A stretch of 13,750 nucleotides of DNA from assembly GCA_903867585.1 (NCBI GenBank), contig CAIPRZ010000113.1:1-13750 (forward strand), read 5' to 3'. Positions 7,041-12,937 of this stretch are shown here, piece by piece. This DNA is from an uncultured Chlamydiae bacterium (lineage in GTDB: Bacteria; Chlamydiota; Chlamydiia; Chlamydiales; Rhabdochlamydiaceae). A program made the position numbers and the translations under genes. How positions within the stretch are numbered: the first letter of the stretch is position 1; each line of letters opens with the position of its first letter. The notes below the pieces were generated by a model. That model was given only the letters and a program-made list of their open reading frames with translations. It ran no database searches and was not told the origin of the DNA.

Positions 7041-7889
7041 ATGACATTAGGACATATTGATGCGGGTTCATCAGCGGCGATGACTCACGCTACAGGTGAA
7101 TTAGTGGAAATGTTATTAGAGATTCAAAATAACCAAGTTTCTGCTGCACAAAAAATGGCGGATGCTCAAGCTTCAACAGCTCATGCAGCAGCTCAATGTA
7201 CTATTTCTGCTGGAGAGAAGGCAGCTGATTCAATAAAAATGGACATGTATTCAAGTATTGCCGGTACAGTCGCTTCCTCAGCGGATTTAGTAACTAATGT
7301 AAAATCTTCTTCAGATTCTCATACAGCTCATACTGAATACCAAACAGGCTATAACAGGCTTAATGCAACTGAGAAAAAACTTGGAAGTTTAGCAAATAAT
7401 CCTACCATAGGTAGCCATGCTGCAGATCCTGCACATACAGAAGAATTTAAAGCTAAGTTAGCAAAAACAAAAGCTTCTGTTCTTGAGAATAAAGAAATTA
7501 ATGATGGCTTAGAGGACGCAGACTTTAAATTATTAACAGCAGATGAGACTAATGAGTTAAAAAGCTCTATTGAGACAGGGAAAAAAGCACTGCAGACAAA
7601 ATACGATGCTACAACAAGCCAAATTGAAAAAACAACACAAAGATCAGGCTTTACTACAAAAATCTTAACTAATGTGTGTGATATTGGATTTAAAGGTCAA
7701 CAAAGTGCTGATGCACGTGATAAAGCCCAGCAAGAAGCGGCTTCGCAATTAATGCAAAGTGCAAGTAGTACAATGGATCGATCGTTCCAAGCGACACTTG
7801 ATCAAAGAAATAACATAACAAATGAAATTGCTCAGATAATTAATGCTACAAGAGATGCTAACGCAGCCTCTACTTCTTATAGAGGGTAA
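7041..7889 (+). CDS. Candidate T3SS translocator partner, EspB/CopD-like (SctB)
   Basis: This 282-residue protein is rich in Ala, Ser, Thr and Gln and has no signal peptide. Its layout resembles EspB-type minor translocators. An amphipathic start (ELVEMLLEIQNNQ, about 20-32) leads into an Ala-rich helix at 33-65. Weakly hydrophobic stretches follow at about 69-85 and 204-218. A long polar C-terminal helix at 220-275 resembles the C-terminal region of EspB. A coiled-coil region lies at 105-200. No segment is hydrophobic enough to be a firm membrane helix, which weakens the SctB idea; a secreted effector is the main alternative. It is monocistronic, with its own promoter and strong terminator, and shares its promoter type with the CopB-like gene, its expected partner. 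Confidence 0.5.
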   Translation: MTLGHIDAGSSAAMTHATGELVEMLLEIQNNQVSAAQKMADAQASTAHAAAQCTISAGEKAADSIKMDMYSSIAGTVASSADLVTNVKSSSDSHTAHTEYQTGYNRLNATEKKLGSLANNPTIGSHAADPAHTEEFKAKLAKTKASVLENKEINDGLEDADFKLLTADETNELKSSIETGKKALQTKYDATTSQIEKTTQRSGFTTKILTNVCDIGFKGQQSADARDKAQQEAASQLMQSASSTMDRSFQATLDQRNNITNEIAQIINATRDANAASTSYRG

Positions 7890-7917
7890 TTAGCTTATAA
7901 TTTTTCTAAAGTGTTCT

Positions 7918-7952
7918 AGGGATCTTACCTTGTGGTAAGGTCCCTTTTTTTT
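7918..7952 (+). terminator. Rho-independent terminator of the 282-aa gene
   Basis: A 12-bp stem (arms 7918-7929 and 7934-7945, one G-T pair) has a TTGT loop, followed by a run of T through 7952. It starts 28 bases past the stop codon. The remaining 200 bases to the next gene show no ORF or RNA gene that I can support. Confidence 0.93.
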
Positions 7953-8116
7953 AACGGCTATTGTTCATTTACATAAATAAAATGACTTAAATAGATGTGT
8001 TGTAGTTCAGAAGCAAGCGCTGCATTACCAATTCGGATATGAAAAGTACAAGTTCTAATAAATCAAATATGGACTTCAGTTATCAATAAGTCTCTAGCTT
8101 TTATTTTTAATAAAAT

Positions 8117-8132
8117 TATATATAGAGTTAAG
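8117..8132 (+). promoter_or_regulatory. Weak promoter-like element before the 252-aa gene
   Basis: A run TATATATAGA at 8117-8126 is followed by GTTAAG at 8127-8132, resembling the -10 plus GTTAAGG element of neighbouring genes. The -10 register is off by about one base and no -35 box was found, so this may be a decayed copy or chance. Confidence 0.25.
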
Positions 8133-8152
8133 AACATAGCCCGGAATAATTT

Positions 8153-8911
8153 ATGGGAATCAACAGTAGCATTACTGATTGGACTAATACTAATTCATAC
8201 ATGGATTCAATCAACCATCAATATGAAACTGATTTAAATTCGATAATGAATGCTATGAAATACCAGGGAATGTCTCCAGGTTTGGCTCTTTGGCTTTTTC
8301 AAACCCGGTGCATGCCAGATGCAACAAACTCTTGTGAAGCTCAGATTAAACTAGAAGCTGATGCATTAAATGTTGCTAATTGTATACGAAATGATATTAC
8401 TAATGCACAAAATGACTGGAATCAAGTGGTTGCGCTACTTGGAAAGCCCAACAATGGCACGGGCTATATAAACGGAACAAAAATGTATTTCGATCTATCT
8501 AAGCTTGAACATGATCTTCATATTCCTGGAATGACCAAAATTTTGGGAGGTTCTAATATCCAAAGCTTATCTGGTTTTATACAAACGATAAAGACTAATG
8601 TGGAGCCTCCGCCAGGCTGGGGAGGAGCCTATTATGATATCTTTAATTACTGCGAGGGATTGTATAGTCAGGCGATTCCTATTCGTCCAATTCCTGGTAC
8701 AGCACCAGGCCCATTGCCGCCTCAATTTGCCACTGTTACTCAATCATTTAATAGCTTAAATCAATCCGTATCGGGTATTTCTTCTAGCATTCAAGCGCAG
8801 ATGCAATATTTAAACCAAAGTCTGCAGCAATATTTTGGTATTTATAAAAGCTTTTTTGATTCGTACAGCCAGTTCAGTTCCTATATAATTAACAAAACAA
8901 ATAGTAATTAA
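8153..8911 (+). CDS. Unrecognised 252-aa Asn/Gln/Ser-rich protein, secreted candidate
   Basis: I do not recognise this family. The 252-residue product has no signal peptide. A mildly hydrophobic stretch lies at 41-50 (SPGLALWLFQ), then a helical segment at about 60-96. An aromatic Gly/Pro-rich part at 150-172 leads to a proline-rich linker at 176-190 (PIRPIPGTAPGPLPPQ). The C-terminus (about 192-247) is a Ser/Gln/Asn-rich helix ending in many Tyr and Phe. Two helical regions joined by a variable middle are the general plan of EspA/SseB-like filament or tip proteins, and residues 69-82 can be aligned with 42-57 of the 148-aa protein. Cys at 53, 61, 77 and 157 are unusual for such proteins. The ribosome binding site CGGAA lies about 7 bases upstream. 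It converges on clpX with only 4 bases between the stop codons. Confidence 0.65.
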   Translation: MGINSSITDWTNTNSYMDSINHQYETDLNSIMNAMKYQGMSPGLALWLFQTRCMPDATNSCEAQIKLEADALNVANCIRNDITNAQNDWNQVVALLGKPNNGTGYINGTKMYFDLSKLEHDLHIPGMTKILGGSNIQSLSGFIQTIKTNVEPPPGWGGAYYDIFNYCEGLYSQAIPIRPIPGTAPGPLPPQFATVTQSFNSLNQSVSGISSSIQAQMQYLNQSLQQYFGIYKSFFDSYSQFSSYIINKTNSN

Positions 8912-8915
8912 ATTA

Positions 8916-10130
8916 TTATCTTCTATAAACGATTGGATCGGCTCCTTGCGTTACCGATTCTTTAGTTACAATGATTTTGCTAATTGATTTATCAGAGGGA
9001 GTTTCATACATCAAATTTAAAAGGATGGATTCTACAATCATTCTTAAAGCGCGAGCTCCAGTTCCTGTACTTTTAGCTTTAACAGCAATGGCCCCAAGGG
9101 CCTCTTCAGTAAACTCTAAATCAACATCTTCATCGGAAAATAGTTGCTGATATTGTTTTACAATCGCGTTTTTAGGTTCTGTAAGAATAGAGATAAGATC
9201 TTCAACCATAAGATCATTAAGGTTAGCAAGACAGTTAAATCTTCCAATAAATTCTGGAATCATTCCAAAAGCTACAAGATCTTCAGGTTCTACTTTTGAT
9301 AAAAGAAAATTAGTCTCTGTCGGATCAAAATCACGAGCTACACCGGCATCAAACCCAATAGTGCTTTTACCAAGTCTTTTAGCAATGATCTTATCAAGGT
9401 TAACAAAGGCCCCACCAACAATGAATAAGATGTTTTGGGTATTTACACGAATATACTCTTGATTAGGGTGTTTTCTACCCCCTTTAGGAGGAATGTTTGC
9501 AACAGTCCCTTCGACAATTTTTAAAAGAGCTTGTTGAACCCCTTCACCTGATACATCGCGGGTAATAGAAACATTTCCTGTTGATTTACGGATTTTATCG
9601 ATCTCATCGACGTAAATGATTCCCATTTCTGTGCGTGCTACATCAAAATCAGCCGCTTGTAAAAGTCTTAAGATGATATTTTCAACATCTTCACCTACAT
9701 AGCCCGCTTCTGTAAGGGTTGTAGCATCTGCGATTGCAAAAGGAACATCAAGGAGTGTGGCTAATGTTTTAGCAATAAGTGTCTTCCCAGAACCTGTTGG
9801 ACCCAGTAACATCACATTTGATTTTACATATTCCACCGCGTTTTCTTTAGATAAGGATCTAATCCGTTTATAGTGATTATAAACAGCCACCGCGATGGTC
9901 CTTTTAGCTTTTTCTTGGCCGATCACATAAGCATCTAAACCCTCTTTAATTTCTTTAGGTTTTAAAAGCTTAAAATCGTGATTGGCCGGTTTTCTTTCGA
10001 TGATATCTTGGCATAGTTTGATACATTTATCGCAAATATAGGCATCAGGGCCTGAGATAAGACGATCGACAGCCTCTTCAGGTCTGCCGCAAAAAGAGCA
10101 AGCTAAAAGGGTTTTTTCTTTTTTATTCAT
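8916..10130 (-). CDS. clpX: ATP-dependent Clp protease ATP-binding subunit ClpX
   Basis: This 404-residue AAA+ unfoldase feeds tagged or misfolded proteins into ClpP. The N-terminal zinc-binding domain has Cys 11, 14, 33 and 36. Walker A is GPTGSGKT (110-117), the pore loop YVG is 144-146, Walker B is IIYVDE (171-176) and the RKH loop is 219-221. The ClpP-docking IGF tripeptide is at 258-260. The GRF arginine finger is near 297 and sensor 2 GARALR is at 358-363. All key residues are intact and the length is normal. It follows clpP by 12 bases without a clear ribosome binding site of its own, which suggests coupled translation. The order tig-clpP-clpX matches CT707-CT706-CT705. No terminator is seen past its stop, where it meets the convergent 252-aa gene. 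Confidence 0.98.
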   Translation of the reverse strand: MNKKEKTLLACSFCGRPEEAVDRLISGPDAYICDKCIKLCQDIIERKPANHDFKLLKPKEIKEGLDAYVIGQEKAKRTIAVAVYNHYKRIRSLSKENAVEYVKSNVMLLGPTGSGKTLIAKTLATLLDVPFAIADATTLTEAGYVGEDVENIILRLLQAADFDVARTEMGIIYVDEIDKIRKSTGNVSITRDVSGEGVQQALLKIVEGTVANIPPKGGRKHPNQEYIRVNTQNILFIVGGAFVNLDKIIAKRLGKSTIGFDAGVARDFDPTETNFLLSKVEPEDLVAFGMIPEFIGRFNCLANLNDLMVEDLISILTEPKNAIVKQYQQLFSDEDVDLEFTEEALGAIAVKAKSTGTGARALRMIVESILLNLMYETPSDKSISKIIVTKESVTQGADPIVYRR

Positions 10131-10142
10131 GATCTATTGTAG

Positions 10143-10739
10143 TTATACAGACGTATATTGTTTAGCTTCTGCAATGACATCGATAAGGCCATATTCTAGA
10201 GCCTCTTCAGCGCTCATGTAATAGTCTCTTTCGGAATCTTCAAGAATTTTATCAATGGTTTTTCCAGTTCCTTCTGCCATAATACCAGCACACATTTGTT
10301 TTAAAATGAGCACTTCTTTGGCTTGAAGAGCAATGTCAGAGGAGGTTCCAATAACACCGCCAGAGGGTTGGTGAATCATGATGCGAGAATTAGGAAGAGC
10401 AAATCTTTTACCTTTAGTTCCAGCAGAAAGGAGTAGGGCGCCCATAGATGCAGCCATACCTAAGCAGTAGGTATTAATGTCATAGCCCATAAATTTCATA
10501 GTGTCGTATATAGCAAGCCCTGCAGAAATAACGCCGCCTGGAGAATTGATATAAACACTAACATCTTTTTTAGGATCATCAGCTCTTAAGAAAAGAAGCT
10601 GCGCGATAACAGCGTTTGCTACTTGGTCATTGATTTCTGAACCGATAAAGACAATACGGTCTTTGAGTAGTCTTGAATAAATATCCATGGCTCTTTCGCC
10701 ACGACCAGTATCTTCAATTACATAGGGTATAGAGTACAT
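10143..10739 (-). CDS. clpP: ATP-dependent Clp protease proteolytic subunit ClpP
   Basis: This 198-residue serine peptidase forms the barrel chamber of ClpXP. The catalytic triad is visible: Ser98 in MAASMGALLL, His123 in RIMIHQP and Asp172 in ERDYYMS. The oxyanion-region SPGG (66-69) is also present. The start has AAGGAA seven bases upstream. Chlamydiae carry two clpP paralogues; this one, adjacent to clpX, corresponds by position to C. trachomatis ClpP2 (CT706), which is reported to work with ClpP1. It is separated from tig by 109 bases that contain a hairpin, so it may be transcribed both from upstream and on its own. Confidence 0.98.
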   Translation of the reverse strand: MYSIPYVIEDTGRGERAMDIYSRLLKDRIVFIGSEINDQVANAVIAQLLFLRADDPKKDVSVYINSPGGVISAGLAIYDTMKFMGYDINTYCLGMAASMGALLLSAGTKGKRFALPNSRIMIHQPSGGVIGTSSDIALQAKEVLILKQMCAGIMAEGTGKTIDKILEDSERDYYMSAEEALEYGLIDVIAEAKQYTSV

Positions 10740-10779
10740 AAATATTCCTTAGCTTTTCTAGAGTTTTAATCAAAATGAG

Positions 10780-10802
10780 CCCTCTGTTGTAAAACAGAAG
10801 GG
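10780..10802 (-). terminator. Hairpin between tig and clpP (weak terminator or leader structure)
   Basis: A 9-bp stem with one bulged base (arms 10780-10788 and 10793-10802) is followed on the minus strand by GCTCATTTTGATT. The T-run is short and interrupted, so it may only partly stop transcription from tig into clpP, or act as a 5' leader stem of clpP. Confidence 0.4.
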
Positions 10803-10848
10803 GTCACTTAAGGGCGCAATATATCAAACTCAAATCATTATTGTGCAA

Positions 10849-12156
10849 CTAGGATTTTTTCACGTCTGCAATTAAAGCATCTTGGGCTTTTTCAAGAACC
10901 ACTTTTGAATAAGATTCAGCATTATTCATATCAACAGCGTTGGGATTTTGCCCAGACACTAAAGGTTGAATAAGGACTTCAATCGGTTCAAGAGGCGCTT
11001 TTTCCATATCAGCTTTTGTAATTTGGATTTTTTTATCATTCAAAATTTTACGTGAGAAGTAAAACATCCGAATCGCTTTGATAGATTGAGCTTCAAGCGC
11101 TTTAATAGAGTTTTGTCTCTCAGTTTCATTGAGTGATTGCCAGTAGGGGCCAAATTGAGGATCATCAAATAGTTGTTTAAGTCTAAAACGGACCTCGCGC
11201 TCTATTTGTGAATAAGGAAGATCAAAAGGATAGGTGTCTAAAATAAATTGAGTGACCTGCTCTCTTTGTTTAACCACCACATGATCTTGTGATTGTTTGC
11301 TTAAAATATTTGATACTTTTTCTTTAAAATCAGCAATCGTTTCAGCACCAACAAGTTTAGCAAATTCGTCATTTAATAAAGGAAGTTCTGCTTTCATTAC
11401 AGACACAAGAGTTAGAACGACCTCTTTAGGTTGGAAAAGAGCTTTTTCTTCAGCTGTTGCATCATCATCAGCGGTGCTTGTAGCGGTTTTGTGTTCACCG
11501 GTTTTCATGCCGATAACAGCATCCATCATCCATTTAGCCATGTGTCTTGAATTTACTTCAAAACGGGTTTGTCTAAAGAGATTCTGTTTTTGACCTTCAT
11601 TGAGAACATCCACATCAAGAACAACACAATCTCCCATTTCAACAGCGCGATCAGCCACTGTTTCCCATTTAGCAAAGAAGTATTGAGTTTGTCTTACAGT
11701 CTCATTGATTTTATCTTCATCGACTTTAGGGGTCTCTATAGATGCAAATTGGAATCCTGAAAGATCGATTTCAGGAACTGTAGGATCTACTTCGTAACGG
11801 ATAGTCAAAGTAGAAGGCTCGATCAATGAAGGGTGGGTAACCTCGTAACGGATACGAGTTTCTTTTGTAAGAGGTTGAGGAGCTGTTTTTAAGCACTCGT
11901 TTGAAACCATTTGAGCTAGTTTTTCTTTCCAAACCTGATCAATTTCAGTAGGGAAACTTTTAATAACAAGAGCGTCGGGGGCTTTTCCTTTTCTAAAGCC
12001 GGCAATGGCTTTAGCTTTATTAACTTCTTTTACAGCTTCTTTGTAAGCTTTCACGGAAAGCTCATGAGAGGCTTTAACGTCGAGCTTTAGTATGCAATGG
12101 GGTTCTAGGTGTTGTTGAAATTCGACATTAGAAGATAAAAGGGGGGTTGAGCTCAT
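10849..12156 (-). CDS. tig: Trigger factor, ribosome-associated chaperone and prolyl isomerase
   Basis: This 435-residue protein is close to the usual length of trigger factor. The ribosome-binding signature GFRKGKAP is at 53-60. A FKBP-type isomerase domain spans about 155-260 (GDCVVLDVDV..., VIGMKTGEHKTA). The helical chaperone arms follow to the C-terminus, containing LPLLNDEFAKLVG and a basic helical region. It binds at the ribosomal tunnel exit and shields nascent chains. The ATG at 12156 has GGAG seven bases upstream. Its 5' end lies 27 bases from the end of a tRNA-Gly gene on the same strand, with no terminator between, so it may share the tRNA transcript. It is first in the tig-clpP-clpX series. 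Confidence 0.96.
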   Translation of the reverse strand: MSSTPLLSSNVEFQQHLEPHCILKLDVKASHELSVKAYKEAVKEVNKAKAIAGFRKGKAPDALVIKSFPTEIDQVWKEKLAQMVSNECLKTAPQPLTKETRIRYEVTHPSLIEPSTLTIRYEVDPTVPEIDLSGFQFASIETPKVDEDKINETVRQTQYFFAKWETVADRAVEMGDCVVLDVDVLNEGQKQNLFRQTRFEVNSRHMAKWMMDAVIGMKTGEHKTATSTADDDATAEEKALFQPKEVVLTLVSVMKAELPLLNDEFAKLVGAETIADFKEKVSNILSKQSQDHVVVKQREQVTQFILDTYPFDLPYSQIEREVRFRLKQLFDDPQFGPYWQSLNETERQNSIKALEAQSIKAIRMFYFSRKILNDKKIQITKADMEKAPLEPIEVLIQPLVSGQNPNAVDMNNAESYSKVVLEKAQDALIADVKKS

Positions 12157-12183
12157 TAACAGTCTCCATATTGATCATTTAAT

Positions 12184-12255
12184 AGCGGGCGATGAGGCTC
12201 GAACTCATGACCCTCACGTTGGCAACGTGATGCTCTACCACTGAGCTACGCCCGC
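12184..12255 (-). tRNA. tRNA-Gly (GCC), copy 1
   Basis: A complete cloverleaf: acceptor GCGGGCG / CGCCCGC, D-arm GCTCAGTGGTAGAGC, anticodon stem CACG/CGTG with loop TTGCCAA (12225-12219), giving anticodon GCC, and T-arm GAGTTCGAGCCTC. The discriminator base is U. CCA is not encoded. It is the second of two tandem copies in transcription order and lies next to tig. Confidence 0.97.
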
Positions 12256-12271
12256 AGGTTAAGGGAAAATT

Positions 12272-12343
12272 AGCGGGTAATGAGGCTCGAACTCATGACC
12301 CTCACGTTGGCAACGTGATGCTCTACCACTGAGCTACACCCGC
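12272..12343 (-). tRNA. tRNA-Gly (GCC), copy 2
   Basis: It is nearly identical to copy 1, with the same anticodon GCC (loop 12313-12307). Differences are confined to the acceptor stem, GCGGGTG / TACCCGC: pair 6 is changed on both sides (C-G to T-A) and pair 7 becomes G-U. CCA is not encoded. It is 16 bases upstream of copy 1 in the same orientation, so both are probably processed from one transcript. Confidence 0.97.
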
Positions 12344-12418
12344 AATACAGTGATAAAAATTAACTCATTGAGGTTTTAAACGCCATTATTTTTAAGTGAA
12401 AAAATATTTAGCATTTTG

Positions 12419-12439
12419 TTTTTTAAACTGTTTAAAAAA
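12419..12439. repeat. AT-rich inverted repeat in the tRNA-csp intergenic region
   Basis: TTTTTTAAAC, one T, GTTTAAAAAA: perfect 10-bp arms. The octamer TTTTAAAC also occurs at 12374-12381 and 12451-12458. It lies between the divergent tRNA genes and csp. It could be an operator or a weak two-way terminator; low complexity makes chance possible. I see no strong csp promoter in 12344-12536. Confidence 0.35.
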
Positions 12440-12536
12440 ATATCTTTCTATTTTAAACTCAAAAATAGGGATGGGGAGTCAAAGCAAAGGCTTAAATGGC
12501 TCTTTAAAAAAATCACTATCATTTTAGGAGTTAATT

Positions 12537-12743
12537 TTGAGCAAACATAAAGGGACAATCAAATTTTTTAATGCACAAAAAGGTTTTGGCTTTATTACGC
12601 CAGATCATGGAGGCAAGGATCTTTTTGTTCATACTAATAACGTGCAAGGGAATGCAGCCGCTTTAAGAGAAGGGTCAAAGGTGGAATATGAAGAAGGGAT
12701 GGGAAAAAAAGGTCCTGAAGCGATGCATGTTCACATGATCTAA
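12537..12743 (+). CDS. Cold-shock domain protein (CspA family), TTG start
   Basis: This 68-residue single-domain protein has the cold-shock fold: KGTIKFFNAQKGFGFIT with RNP1 (KGFGFI, about 16-21), then DLFVHTNNV carrying RNP2 (about 29-35), and a C-terminal strand. These proteins bind single-stranded RNA and DNA and melt structure. The start is TTG at 12537, chosen because AGGAG ends six bases upstream and the conserved N-terminus begins there; there is no ATG in a suitable place. A strong terminator follows about 40 bases after the stop. It is a monocistronic gene divergent from the tRNA-tig unit. Its long upstream region could encode a structured leader as in other csp genes, but I cannot show one. 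Confidence 0.95.
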   Translation: MSKHKGTIKFFNAQKGFGFITPDHGGKDLFVHTNNVQGNAAALREGSKVEYEEGMGKKGPEAMHVHMI

Positions 12744-12780
12744 TTAGTCCATTTTTAAAATATTTTAGCAAAAAAAATTA

Positions 12781-12814
12781 CAAGTATCAGGTTTCCTGAT
12801 ATTTGTTTTTTTTT
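12781..12814 (+). terminator. Rho-independent terminator of the cold-shock gene
   Basis: An 11-bp stem (CAAGTATCAGG / CCTGATATTTG, one G-T pair; arms 12781-12791 and 12795-12805) has a TTT loop and is followed by nine T (12806-12814). A-rich DNA before the stem may allow some function on the other strand. Confidence 0.88.
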
Positions 12815-12873
12815 GTTCAGACGAAGTCTATCTAGAGGTGGTTTTTAAAAAATTCCGAAAATGAAATTTTTGC

Positions 12874-12902
12874 TTGAAGGTATGCAAAAAAAAAGGTACA
12901 AG
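12874..12902 (+). promoter_or_regulatory. Possible promoter of the SWIM/SNF2 gene
   Basis: TTGAAG (12874-12879), 17 bases containing nine A in a row, TACAAG (12897-12902). It is close in form to the T3SS operon promoter (TTGAAT, 17, TACAAC). The predicted leader is about 30 bases. Confidence 0.35.
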
Positions 12903-12937
12903 CCAAAACATCTTATAGGATTTGGATCATTAAAATT

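Noticed and set aside
11297..11760. Two plus-strand open frames of 98 and 63 codons
   Set aside because: Both are antisense to trigger factor, a gene with clear family motifs.
12184..12343. tRNA-Gly pair considered as an integration (att) site for a mobile element
   Set aside because: No integrase, and the near-repeat is a full functional second tRNA and not a 3'-end fragment; the neighbours are conserved housekeeping genes.
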